A stretch of DNA of 64,000 nt from Lysobacter sp. 5GHs7-4 (lineage in GTDB: Bacteria > Pseudomonadota > Gammaproteobacteria > Xanthomonadales > Xanthomonadaceae): the NCBI RefSeq assembly GCF_021284765.1, contig NZ_CP089924.1, forward strand, positions 186,001 through 250,000, given 5' to 3'. The notes below the pieces were generated by a model. That model made no database searches and was not told the origin of the DNA. It worked only from the letters and a program-made list of their open reading frames with translations. Shown here piece by piece: positions 27,992 to 37,483 of this stretch; the first letter of the stretch is position 1, and each line of letters starts with the position of its first letter. The position numbers were made by a program, and so were the translations under genes.

Positions 27992-29296
27992 TCAGCGCGC
28001 GACGATGCGCGCGCCGCGCACCAGTGGACGGCCGTCGACCACATCGGTCCAGGCCACGTGCGCCACGCCGTCGGTCAAGGCCAATTGCGGGAAGCCGGTG
28101 GCGCGGCCGCGGCCTTGCAGGCGTGCGACCTCCAACTGCTGCGGTTCGCCGGACAGATCGGCGGCATAACGCGCCAGCTGCAGCGATTGGCCCTGCGCAT
28201 CCTCGCGCAGCCATAGCACCCATACCGCGTCCCGATCCATCGCCGTATCGACGCGCCCCTGCAGGTGTGCGCCGCGATCGAGCACTTTCGGCGCGGCGTA
28301 GGAATCGCCGGCGTCGTCGCTGCGCGCGAGTTTGAGCACGGGCTCGTCGCCGGCCGCGGTATACCAGGCGACCACCGCCCGCGCGCCGCGCGCGGCCACC
28401 GCCGGGCCGTTGACCGGGCAGGCCGGCATGGTCCAACGGTCCGGATGCACGTTGCGCGCCGCGCCCCAGCCGCCGTCGCCGCGCCGCAGCGCCGCGATGT
28501 CGCGGATCTCCTCGGCGCTGCGGTCGCGATAGACCAGCAGCGCGCCGCGCTCGGTGAGCGCGACGTCGGTCTGGCAGCAGTCGCAGGTCATGCGGTCCAG
28601 TTCGACCTCGTCGCTGCGCCGCAGCGCGGCATCGACGATGGCGCTGCGCAGGGTCATCGCGCCGCCGTGCGCGTCGTGGCCGGCATGCGCGTCGGCGGCG
28701 GGCGCGGCGGCATTGTGGCGACCGTCCAGCCAGGCGATGCCGAGGCGGTCGCGCGCGGCCGGCCACAACGACACGAAGCCGTGTTCGGTCGCGGTGCCGT
28801 CGTCGTTGACCAGCACCGGCGCCGACCAGGTCGCACCGTCGTCGCCCGAGCGCGCCAGGGCGACGTCGTAGGCGTAAGGCGCGCTGGCCGACTTGCGCAG
28901 CCAATGCGCCCATAACGCGCCGTCGTCGGTGGCCATCACGTGCGGCGTATCGGCCCAGTTGACGAACCAGTCGTCGCCCGCCGCGACCTGCGTCGGCGCC
29001 GACCAGTCCGCATGCGCGGCGTCGCGCGATTGCGCCAGCAGCAGGCGGTGCCCGTCGCCTTGCGGTTCGATCCATAACAGCAGCAGGCGTCCGTCCGAGG
29101 TTGCGACCAGATCGGGCTGCGCGGCCGCGTCCGGGGCCGGCAGGGTCCAGGCGCTGGCGCTCAAGCGCGGCGCCGCCGCGGCGATCGCGACGGCGGGCGC
29201 ATCGGCGCTGGTTGGCTCGGCGCGCTCGCAGGCGGCCATGCTCAGAGCGAGCACGAGGCCCACGATCGGGATCGGTTTTGGGCCGGCGGGTTTCAT
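27992..29296 (-). CDS. Sialidase-fold (BNR beta-propeller) lipoprotein with CDCC motif
   Basis: A 434-residue lipoprotein (lipobox SMAAC, Cys23) with a six-bladed sialidase-like propeller. It has repeated Asp-box-like turns such as RSGDDGATWSAP and RSDDAGDSYAAP. It lacks an obvious arginine triad, so true sialidase activity is doubtful. A His-rich loop (HAGHDAHGG) precedes the motif MTCDCCQTDVAL near 235-245, and CPVNGP follows about 50 residues later. These could bind a metal or form disulfides. TACCCT lies six bases before the ATG, compatible with a leaderless transcript. Envelope localisation is likely; function is not known. Confidence 0.75.
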   Translation of the reverse strand: MKPAGPKPIPIVGLVLALSMAACERAEPTSADAPAVAIAAAAPRLSASAWTLPAPDAAAQPDLVATSDGRLLLLWIEPQGDGHRLLLAQSRDAAHADWSAPTQVAAGDDWFVNWADTPHVMATDDGALWAHWLRKSASAPYAYDVALARSGDDGATWSAPVLVNDDGTATEHGFVSLWPAARDRLGIAWLDGRHNAAAPAADAHAGHDAHGGAMTLRSAIVDAALRRSDEVELDRMTCDCCQTDVALTERGALLVYRDRSAEEIRDIAALRRGDGGWGAARNVHPDRWTMPACPVNGPAVAARGARAVVAWYTAAGDEPVLKLARSDDAGDSYAAPKVLDRGAHLQGRVDTAMDRDAVWVLWLREDAQGQSLQLARYAADLSGEPQQLEVARLQGRGRATGFPQLALTDGVAHVAWTDVVDGRPLVRGARIVAR

Positions 29297-29385
29297 GCCG
29301 GCAGGGTAATGCAGACCGGTGGCGGTGCGCAGGCGGCGGTCGAAATCGGCGAGGACGCGGGCGCGGAATCAGCGGCGGAATCAGC

Positions 29386-29423
29386 GCACGATGCGGTTCG
29401 CCTTCGGCTCACCGCATCCTACG
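29386..29423. repeat. Dispersed palindromic repeat (family C)
   Basis: GCACGATGCGGTTCGCC followed by TTCGGCTCACCGCATCCTAC. GATGCGGT and ACCGCATC form the stem. A near-identical copy is at 58299-58335. It lies in the 130-base gap between mnmG and the sialidase-like gene. Confidence 0.8.
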
Positions 29424-29426
29424 GGT

Positions 29427-31316
<1,890 letters not shown>

Positions 31317-31390
31317 CGCAGGGTCCGGCGCCGCGGGGCGGCGGGCGAATTTTAGGCCATGCCGGCGCACGGCGCCCGGGCACGGAAACT

Positions 31391-31406
31391 TGGCACGGTT
31401 CCTGCG
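31391..31406 (+). promoter_or_regulatory. Putative sigma54 (RpoN) promoter
   Basis: TGGCACGGTTCCTGCG. The -24 block TGGCACG is a perfect match, and the -12 block CTGC differs from TTGC by one base. The GG at 31392-31393 and GC at 31404-31405 have exactly the required spacing. No protein-coding gene starts downstream on this strand, but a strong terminator does (31493-31532). Confidence 0.65.
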
Positions 31407-31416
31407 TCATAACTCA

Positions 31417-31532
31417 TGCACCCAGCGGGGCAGGCGCTAGACGCCGGTCGGAATTGGAACAGGGGCTGGCCAAGCGCTCGCGGGGGAAGCAGGGGGCCGA
31501 ATGTCGGGGGACATTCGGCCCCTTATTTTTTT
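31417..31532 (+). ncRNA. Putative sigma54-dependent small RNA
   Basis: The interval runs from the start expected for the RpoN-type promoter at 31391 to an intrinsic terminator, about 116 bases. It includes a small hairpin (GGCG CTAGA CGCC near 31432), several GGA trinucleotides (31450, 31456, 31484, 31509) and the terminator stem. An ATG at 31416 opens a frame, but that frame reads through the terminator and lacks a ribosome-binding site, so a non-coding RNA is more likely. It lies divergent from mnmG and partly beside its leader. I do not recognise the RNA; comparative folding and expression data are not available here. Confidence 0.55.
31493..31532 (+). terminator. Strong rho-independent terminator
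   Basis: GGGGCCGAATGTC pairs with GACATTCGGCCCC, a perfect 13-base-pair stem with a four-base G loop, followed by TTATTTTTTT. It is oriented rightwards where no coding gene ends, which supports a small RNA transcript. Confidence 0.9.
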
Positions 31533-31842
31533 CGCGATTCTTGCGCGCGATTCGCGCGACTTATCCGGACGACAAGGCCTGAAGGCTGATCTGGCGCGCT
31601 TTGCGCGCTGGGCGCCGAGTCCTGCGCGCCGGTCCCGAATTGGGCGCCGACGCCCGACGGGGACGGAACAGGGGGGATCCGTGATTCCTCGCCGGGCGCC
31701 GACATAGAGAGCTGTATTACCGACTACGTCCAAATGCGACGTAGCCGGTCAATACCCGTAGATTGCGGTCAGTCCGGTCCCGATGCAAGACCCCGGGTTG
31801 TGACCGCAGGCCCGCTTGTGAAAGCGGGTCCTGCGATCGCGA
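31533..31842. other. 310-base intergenic stretch without a recognised gene
   Basis: I find no convincing coding frame or promoter here. Near the end, GCAGGCCCGCTT and AAAGCGGGTCCTGC (about 31806-31834) form a long imperfect hairpin just past the stop of the leftward lipoprotein gene. It lacks a T-run on that strand but may end its transcript. Confidence 0.5.
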
Positions 31843-32421
31843 TCACTGCTCGTGCGTGGCGGGGCGGTTGCCCCGGCTCTCCACTGCGCGGCGGAAGGTC
31901 TGCTGAATGGGCGAGCCACTGTCGCGGCGCGGCGGCGGCGCGCTGTTGATGCGCGGCATCGGCTGCGAGGGCACGTGGGTCGGCGGACGGCCGCCGTCGG
32001 CGTGCTGGCGGCGGATGCCGTCCAGGTTGCGCCAAGGCGAACGGTCGTTGTCCGGACGGCCCGGCGGCGGCGGATTGTTCGGGTTGCCCGGATTGACCAC
32101 CACCGGCGGCCGCGGACGATGCGGGCGGTGATAGCCCGGATAGCCGTAGCCCGGGTAGTAGCCCGGATAGCCGTAACCGTAGCCGTAGCGCGACGGATAA
32201 CCGTAGCCATAGCCGTACGGGTAACCGCCGTAGCCGTAACCGAAGCGGTAGGCCTCGCCGTACGGGTAGTAGCCGCCGTAGGAACCGTAATAGCGGTATT
32301 CGGTGGTCGGCTGACCGTAGTAATAGTCGCCGCGCGCACCGCCGTCGCGGTAGACGTAGTCGGGATAGCAACCGGCCAGCAGGACGGCGGCTACGACAGG
32401 CAGGATCAATTTACGCATCAT
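31843..32421 (-). CDS. Tyr/Gly/Pro-rich repeat lipoprotein of unknown function
   Basis: A 192-residue lipoprotein: MMRKLILPVVAAVLLAGC carries the lipobox at Cys18. Residues about 25-95 are a low-complexity run of Tyr, Gly and Pro with irregular YGYGYP and GYPGYYPGY units. A His/Arg/Pro stretch, an Asn-Pro-rich linker and a basic C-terminal third (NLDGIRRQHADGG, ESRGNRP) follow. The start may be 32421 or 32418 (two Met codons). Such Tyr/Gly-rich outer-envelope lipoproteins are found in many proteobacteria, but I know no function. It lies between the small RNA locus and the divergent EamA transporter. Confidence 0.8.
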   Translation of the reverse strand: MMRKLILPVVAAVLLAGCYPDYVYRDGGARGDYYYGQPTTEYRYYGSYGGYYPYGEAYRFGYGYGGYPYGYGYGYPSRYGYGYGYPGYYPGYGYPGYHRPHRPRPPVVVNPGNPNNPPPPGRPDNDRSPWRNLDGIRRQHADGGRPPTHVPSQPMPRINSAPPPRRDSGSPIQQTFRRAVESRGNRPATHEQ

Positions 32422-32644
32422 GGCTGGAACCCCCCAGGGTGTGCCGCCAGCTTCGTCCCGAGGCATTGAACTCGGGCTTAACTCGGCGGATTGCGGGACG
32501 GCCCATCCTGACCGGTTCAGCTCCACGCCACCAGTGTCCCCGCGGAACAGACCGTCCGCGTCATTGCCGGGCGCGCGCGTCGGTGCCAGCATGCCGGTCC
32601 GCGGGCGCGCCGCCGCCCGTCCTCCCCCGCCGCGCCCCACGCTC

Positions 32645-33643
32645 ATGACCTTGCACCGCACCTCCGGCCACTGGCGGCTGGGCCTGCTGCTGACCCTGAT
32701 CACCGCGGCCTGCTGGGCGACCCTGCCGATCGCGCTCAAGATCGTGCTGGAACGCCTGGACCCGCTGACCCTGACCTGGTTCCGCTTCCTCATCGCCGCG
32801 CTGCTGACCGGCGCCTGGCTGGCCGCGCGCGGCCGCCTGGGCGGTTACCGCGGCCTGGGACGGCGCGGCTGGACCCTGCTGGCGTTCGCCGCGCTGATGC
32901 TGGTCGGCAACTACGTGCTGTACCTGCTGGGCGTGCAGTACACCTCGCCGGCCAATGCCCAGCTGCTGATCCAGTTGGCGCCGCTGCTGATGACGCTGGG
33001 CGGGATCTGGGTGTTCGGCGAGCGCTTCCGCCTCGCCCAATGGCTGGGCCTGGCCTTGCTGCTGGCTGGCCTGGGCCTGTTCTTCCGCGATCAGTTGCTG
33101 CACGCCTGGGCCGGCGAGGCGGCCGCCGCGAGCGCCGCGCGCAGCGGCGGCTACGTGCTGGGCTCGGCGTTCGTGATCGCCGGCGCGGTGGTGTGGGCGG
33201 TGTACGCGCTGCTGCAGAAGCAGTTGCTGATGAAGCTGGGCTCGATGCAGATCCTGTTGTTCATCTACGCCGCCGCGACCCTGGTGCTGCTGCCGTTCGC
33301 GCAGCCCGCGACCCTGCTGCAACTGGACGGCTTCCACTGGGCGATGCTGGCCTATTGCGCGCTCAACACCGTCGGCGCCTACGGCGCGTTCGCCGAGGCG
33401 CTCGCGCATTGGGAGGCCTCGCGGGTGTCGGCGATCCTGGCCACCACGCCCTTGCTGTGCATCGTCGCGGTCACCGTGGTGCATGCGATCTGGCCGCAGA
33501 TGCTGGCGCCGGAACGGATCTCGACGCTGGGCTGGGTGGGCGCGGGGCTGGTGGTGGCCGGTTCGGCCGCGGTCAGCCTGCTGGGACGGCGTGCCGACGC
33601 GCCGCCGGCGGCGAGCGGGCGTGCGGATTCTGGCGGTACATGA
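32645..33643 (+). CDS. EamA family (DMT) transporter
   Basis: A 332-residue, ten-helix drug/metabolite transporter with two EamA repeats (about 12-150 and 165-305). The first begins TLITAACWATLPIALKIVLERLDPLTLTWFRFL, the second with the ALLQKQLLMKLGSMQILLF region. ATG 32645 places the first helix at the usual distance; the upstream open frame is Pro/Arg-rich and not transporter-like. Substrate unknown (amino acids or metabolites in relatives). The PLP dehydratase gene follows 55 bases later, so an amino-acid-related role is possible but only inferred from position. Confidence 0.87.
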   Translation: MTLHRTSGHWRLGLLLTLITAACWATLPIALKIVLERLDPLTLTWFRFLIAALLTGAWLAARGRLGGYRGLGRRGWTLLAFAALMLVGNYVLYLLGVQYTSPANAQLLIQLAPLLMTLGGIWVFGERFRLAQWLGLALLLAGLGLFFRDQLLHAWAGEAAAASAARSGGYVLGSAFVIAGAVVWAVYALLQKQLLMKLGSMQILLFIYAAATLVLLPFAQPATLLQLDGFHWAMLAYCALNTVGAYGAFAEALAHWEASRVSAILATTPLLCIVAVTVVHAIWPQMLAPERISTLGWVGAGLVVAGSAAVSLLGRRADAPPAASGRADSGGT

Positions 33644-33698
33644 AACGATCGCGCCGCGACCCGCGGCGCGGTCGCGCGGGTGCGCTAGTCTCGTGCGG

Positions 33699-34679
33699 AT
33701 GAACGCACCTACTCCATCCGAGCTGCTCCTACCCGACTTCCGCGACGTGCTGGCCGCGGCCGCGCGCATCGCGCCCCACGCCCACACCACGCCGGTGCTG
33801 CGCTCGCGCTCGATCGACGCGCTGGCCGGCTGCGAGCTGTACTTCAAGGCCGAACACCTGCAGCGCATCGGCGCCTTCAAGTTTCGCGGCGCCTGCAACG
33901 CGGTGTGGTCGCTGTCCGACACTGAGGCCGCGCGCGGCGTGGTCACCCATTCCTCCGGCAACCACGGCGCCGCGCTGGCGCTGGCCGCGCGCACGCGCGG
34001 CATCGCCTGCCACGTGGTGGTGCCCGAAGGCGCCGTGGCGGCGAAGCTGGCCGCGATCGACGCCTACGGCGCCACCCTGCACTACAGCGCGGCGGGCATC
34101 GACGCGCGCGAAGCCGAGTGCGCGCAGGTGCAGTCCGACACCGGCGCCGAGCTGGTGCATCCCTACACCGACGCGCGCGTGATCGCCGGCCAGGGCACGG
34201 CCGCATTGGAATTGCTGGCGGCGACGCCCGCGCTGGATGCGCTGATCGCGCCGGTCGGCGGCGGCGGCCTGGCCAGCGGCACCGCGATCGCGAGCGCGGC
34301 GGTATCGCCGTCGACGCGGTTGTACGTGGCCGAACCGTCCGGCGCCGCCGAGACGCACGCCTCGCTGCAGGCCGGTAAACGCATTACGGCGTTCGTACCG
34401 GACACGATTTGCGACGGCTTGCGCGGCACGTTGGGCGCGCCGAATTTCGCGTTGCTGCAGCGCTATGCTGTCGAGGCCCTGGTGGTCGACGACGCCGATA
34501 CCGCGGCCGCGATGCGCTTGTTCCTGCAGCGCGCAAAACAAGTGCTGGAGCCCTCCGCTGCGGTCGCACTGGCCGCGGTATTCGCGAACCGTTCGCGTTT
34601 TTCCGGACAAAAAGTCGGCGTGATCCTGTCCGGCGGCAACGTAGATCCCAATGCACTCGCGACGCTGTTAGCGCACTGA
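33699..34679 (+). CDS. PLP-dependent serine/threonine dehydratase or serine racemase (fold type II)
   Basis: A 326-residue member of the threonine dehydratase/serine racemase group. The PLP lysine is in KAEHLQRIGAFKFRGA (about 48-63). THSSGNHGAALALAAR binds the substrate carboxylate, GGGGLASGTA binds the cofactor phosphate, and VILSGGNVD lies near the C-terminus. There is no ACT regulatory domain, so it is the short catabolic/racemase form rather than IlvA. The start at 33699 lies seven bases after TAGTCT, a possible -10 element. The reaction, L-threonine/serine deamination or serine racemisation, cannot be told apart from sequence alone. Confidence 0.88.
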   Translation: MNAPTPSELLLPDFRDVLAAAARIAPHAHTTPVLRSRSIDALAGCELYFKAEHLQRIGAFKFRGACNAVWSLSDTEAARGVVTHSSGNHGAALALAARTRGIACHVVVPEGAVAAKLAAIDAYGATLHYSAAGIDAREAECAQVQSDTGAELVHPYTDARVIAGQGTAALELLAATPALDALIAPVGGGGLASGTAIASAAVSPSTRLYVAEPSGAAETHASLQAGKRITAFVPDTICDGLRGTLGAPNFALLQRYAVEALVVDDADTAAAMRLFLQRAKQVLEPSAAVALAAVFANRSRFSGQKVGVILSGGNVDPNALATLLAH

Positions 34680-34699
34680 ACAGTACGGCCGTCGCGACG

Positions 34700-34732
34700 A
34701 CAGGGACACGCCCCTTGTCCTGTGTTTTATTT
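34700..34732 (+). terminator. Probable terminator after the dehydratase gene
   Basis: ACAGGGACA and TGTCCTGT pair with one bulged G around a short C-rich loop, followed by GTTTTATTT. It starts about 20 bases after the stop codon. Confidence 0.6.
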
Positions 34733-34771
34733 GTGACAGCACTATCATTTTTTTGTGTATGCGGCTGTCAC
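34733..34771. promoter_or_regulatory. Inverted repeat upstream of the V4R-MHYT pair, possible operator
   Basis: GTGACAGC at 34733-34740 and GCTGTCAC at 34764-34771 are perfect inverted copies with a 23-base AT-rich spacer containing a run of seven T. It lies 108 bases before the V4R gene. It could be a regulator site or a loose hairpin. Confidence 0.35.
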
Positions 34772-34878
34772 GCTGAAGTACGAAGCGCACCCCACGGCGT
34801 GGAATAGCAAACCGGGTGCGCGACGAAATCCAACCATTTCGTTCAAGCACGAACAACGTTTAGCCGAAGGGGTGGCTG

Positions 34879-35679
34879 ATGGTGGATGTCGAGTTTCGGG
34901 TGGTCTCTGACCGCCGCGACGGGCTGTTGCTGGCCCTGGGCCAGACCGTGATCGCGGCGGGGTTCACTCTGCTGCGCCAGCGCATGGTGAACAGCGAGGA
35001 AGGCGTGGTCCTGACCATGGTCGTGCGCGGCCCCGAGAACGGGCTGCTCATGCTCGAGGAGCGGCTGGGCACGCATCATCTGGTCAACAGTTTCGAAGCC
35101 TCGCCGGTCGATGCCAGCGTGGCCGCCACGGTCAGCGCGCCGGCGGCGCCCGCGCCGAAAAGCCCCGCCGTCGCCTCCAACGGCGCGGCCGGCAACGGCG
35201 GCCCGGCCAAGTCCGTCGACGACGCCGCCACCGCGATGGACACGCGCCGGGTCGAGTCGCTGTTGCCGCAGCTCGCGCGCGACTATCCCAACATCTTCAT
35301 CCAGCTGCTCGCGCTGGAACACGACCTGCCGCCGCCGCAACGCGAGGCGACCCTGCGCTACGTCGGCCAACGCGTGGGCACCTGGGTCTACAAGCGCGAC
35401 TACGCCCTCGGCGGCCACCTCGCGCTGGCCGACGCGGTGCGCCACATCGCCTTGCCGGCGATGCGCCAACTGGTCCAGGCCGAACTCCACGAAGACACCC
35501 TGAGGGTCAAGAACAGCCCCTTCTGCCACCGCGGCGAACATGGCGCGTCCTGCCATTTCCTGCGCGGCATGCTCGGCGGCCTGTTGGGCGGCCCCCACGG
35601 CACCGAAGGAATGCGTGTCGTCGAAAGCCATTGTCGCAACACCGGCGCGGAGACTTGCTGTTTCGAGTTCCACGCCTGA
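34879..35679 (+). CDS. V4R-domain protein with N-terminal ACT-like region
   Basis: A 266-residue cytosolic protein preceded by a GAAGGGG ribosome-binding site. Residues 1-75 look like a small regulatory (ACT-like) beta-alpha domain. An Ala/Pro linker (about 80-118) follows, and the C-terminal 145 residues resemble a V4R (4-vinyl reductase-type) ligand-binding domain. The end carries its conserved cysteine pattern: FCHRGEHGASCHFLRGMLGGL, then SHCRNTGAETCCFEF. V4R domains bind small molecules, and relatives of the fold bind haem. The MHYT membrane sensor gene follows 28 bases later, so the two probably work together. The domain assignment is by pattern and needs a profile search. Confidence 0.62.
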   Translation: MVDVEFRVVSDRRDGLLLALGQTVIAAGFTLLRQRMVNSEEGVVLTMVVRGPENGLLMLEERLGTHHLVNSFEASPVDASVAATVSAPAAPAPKSPAVASNGAAGNGGPAKSVDDAATAMDTRRVESLLPQLARDYPNIFIQLLALEHDLPPPQREATLRYVGQRVGTWVYKRDYALGGHLALADAVRHIALPAMRQLVQAELHEDTLRVKNSPFCHRGEHGASCHFLRGMLGGLLGGPHGTEGMRVVESHCRNTGAETCCFEFHA

Positions 35680-35707
35680 GTACGCCAACCACCACGGGGG
35701 ACATACC

Positions 35708-36457
35708 ATGCCGCACGATCACGCCATTCAATGCATACATGACCCGTTGCTGGTCATGCTCTCTTATCTGGTTTCGGTGCTGGGCTCGTTCACCGCCCTG
35801 CAGCTGGCGATCGCGATCCCGGCCGCGCGCGGCGCGCAGCGCTGGCGCGCGATCTTCGCCGCGGGCGCGGCGATGGGCGGCGGCGCGATCTGGGCGATGC
35901 ATTTCATCGCCATGCTGGCCTGCCAGATGCAGATTCCGGTGACCTACGACCTGAGCATCACCATCGCCTCGGCGGTGATCGCGATCGTCTCGTGCATGGC
36001 CGGCCTGGCCATCGCCAGCGCCGGCGTGTTCGGCTGGAGCAAGCTGATCGTGGCGGGCATCTTCATGGGCCTGGGCGTGACCGGCATGCATTACAGCGGC
36101 ATGGCGGCGATGCGCATGCCGGCCGACATCCACTACGACACCACCCTGGTACTGGCGTCGGGCGCGATCGCGATCGTGGCCTCGATCGTGGCCCTGTGGC
36201 TGGCCTTCAACCTGCGCGGCTGGCTGCAGATGCTGGGCAGCGCGCTGGTGATGGGCGTGGCGGTGTGCGGCATGCACTACACCGGCATGCTCGCGGCCAG
36301 TTTCACGCCCAACCAGGCCGGCGCGGCCGCGCTGGCCGGCGGCATCAGCGGCGCCAACCTGGGCATGGGCATCTTCGCCGTGACCACCGCGCTGCTGGCC
36401 ACGGTGCTGATCCTGAGCATGCTGCGCCAGCGCCAGCGCGCGATGGTGCAGATCTGA
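35708..36457 (+). CDS. MHYT-domain integral membrane sensor without output domain
   Basis: A 249-residue protein with seven predicted membrane helices. It has the three MHYT-type motifs that define the domain: AMHF (63-66), MHYS (127-130) and MHYT (189-192), each next to a helix end. MHYT domains have been proposed to sense diatomic gases through a protein-bound copper. Here there is no GGDEF, EAL or kinase domain attached. The output could therefore go through the V4R protein encoded immediately upstream. A strong hairpin terminator follows. The start at 35708 is the first Met after the V4R gene. Confidence 0.85.
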   Translation: MPHDHAIQCIHDPLLVMLSYLVSVLGSFTALQLAIAIPAARGAQRWRAIFAAGAAMGGGAIWAMHFIAMLACQMQIPVTYDLSITIASAVIAIVSCMAGLAIASAGVFGWSKLIVAGIFMGLGVTGMHYSGMAAMRMPADIHYDTTLVLASGAIAIVASIVALWLAFNLRGWLQMLGSALVMGVAVCGMHYTGMLAASFTPNQAGAAALAGGISGANLGMGIFAVTTALLATVLILSMLRQRQRAMVQI

Positions 36458-36483
36458 CCGCGACGCGATCGCAGCGTCCGTCC

Positions 36484-36509
36484 GAAGGGCCCGCCTGCGC
36501 GGGCCCTTC
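36484..36509 (+). terminator. Strong hairpin after the MHYT gene
   Basis: GAAGGGCCCGC and GCGGGCCCTTC pair perfectly over 11 bases with a CTGC loop, 27 bases after the stop. It is followed by only a weak T-containing stretch (GCTATT). Confidence 0.75.
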
Positions 36510-36638
36510 GCTATTGGGGCCGGCGGCGCGGACGCGCGGACGCCGCGCCCGTGCGCATTCTTCGACCGCGCTCACGCAGCCTGCGCGCCACGCCGGTATC
36601 ATCGCCGCGTCCCGCGCCCCGATGCAGCCAGGCCTCCG

Positions 36639-37064
36639 ATGAAGATAGACGGTACCCGCAGCCACGACCGCGCCACCGAGGTGGTGCTGGCCTACTACGC
36701 CGCCTTCAACCGCGGCGACTGGGAGGGCATGCTGGTCCTGCTCTCCGACGACGTCGCCCACGACCTCAACCAGGGCGCGCGCGAAACCGGCCGCGCGGCG
36801 TTCGCGCAGTTCCTGCAGCGCATGCAGGCCAGCTACCGCGAGCAGCTGCACGACATCGTGGTGCTGGTTTCGCCCGACGGCAGCCGCGCGGCCGCCGAGT
36901 ACGTGGTGCACGGCCAGTACCTGGCCAGCGACGCCGGCCTGCCGGAGGCGCGCGGACAGAAGTATGTGCTGCCCGGCGGTGCCTTCTTCGAACTGCGCGA
37001 CGGCCGCATCCAGCGCGTGACCAATTACTACAACCTGCAGGATTGGATCGCGCAGGTGAGTTGA
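36639..37064 (+). CDS. NTF2/SnoaL-like protein (ketosteroid isomerase-related)
   Basis: A 141-residue single-domain protein of the SnoaL/NTF2 fold: VLAYYAAFNRGDWEGMLVLLSDDVAHDLNQG at the start, then RETGRAAFAQFLQRM and the typical end FFELRDGRIQRVTNYYNLQDW. It matches the ketosteroid isomerase-related family found across proteobacteria. The ligand is unknown, and no catalytic Asp pair can be confidently assigned. A TATCAT -10-like hexamer lies at 36597-36602. Confidence 0.87.
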   Translation: MKIDGTRSHDRATEVVLAYYAAFNRGDWEGMLVLLSDDVAHDLNQGARETGRAAFAQFLQRMQASYREQLHDIVVLVSPDGSRAAAEYVVHGQYLASDAGLPEARGQKYVLPGGAFFELRDGRIQRVTNYYNLQDWIAQVS

Positions 37065-37191
37065 GGCGGAGGGTAGCAGCACCGGCGCGACGCAAGTTCG
37101 CGCGCGGGTCCTGTCGGGCTTAGCCAGGACTCGCGAACCGTCACGCCTGGCCGCCAATCCCGACCCGTTCCCAACCCGTTGTTCCCAACCC

Positions 37192-37215
37192 GTCATTCCG
37201 GCGAAAGCCGGAACC
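37192..37215. repeat. REP-like palindrome (family D), left copy
   Basis: GTCATTCCGGCGAAAGCCGG followed by AACC; the CCGGC/GCCGG stem encloses GAAA. It is paired with an inverted copy at 37274-37297. A tandem pair of GTTCCCAACCCGT units lies just upstream (37167-37192). These elements fill the 419-base gap before the glycosyltransferase gene; I see no gene in it. Confidence 0.8.
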
Positions 37216-37273
37216 CATTTTGATTTGGGCTTCGGGAACGATGACGCATCGGATCATGAGCGACCGCAACAAC

Positions 37274-37297
37274 GGTTCCGGCTTTCACCGGAATGAC
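37274..37297. repeat. REP-like palindrome (family D), right copy inverted
   Basis: GGTTCCGGCTTTCACCGGAA then TGAC: the reverse complement of the left copy with one internal difference. The pair brackets about 60 bases. Confidence 0.8.
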
Positions 37298-37483
37298 GAG
37301 GCGGTGGGCGCGGCGGCGAGGGCAACGTGTGCGTCGGTGTGAGCGATGGCGAGAGCGCAACATGCGCGGCCGTGGGAGCGACGCCGAAAGCGCACCCTGC
37401 GCGTAAGCACCGCCCAGCGACATGAGCGCGCCCGTAACCCCGCTCCGCTAGCCTGTAACGGCGTCCGCCCAAGCCCGCCCCGC

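Noticed and set aside
27992..29296. Calling the BNR-type lipoprotein a sialidase
   Set aside because: The fold is sialidase-like, but I cannot find the arginine triad and catalytic Tyr/Glu pair; the Cys/His cluster points elsewhere.
31416..31590. Small ORF starting ATG 31416 (MHPAGQALDAGRNWNRGW...) at the sigma54 start site
   Set aside because: It has no ribosome-binding site and reads straight through the strong terminator, so a translated product is unlikely.
34733..34771. Second PHO box near GCTGTCACGCTG upstream of the V4R gene
   Set aside because: The CTGTCAC is not followed by a second repeat at the 11-base period. The sequence is better described as one half of an inverted repeat.
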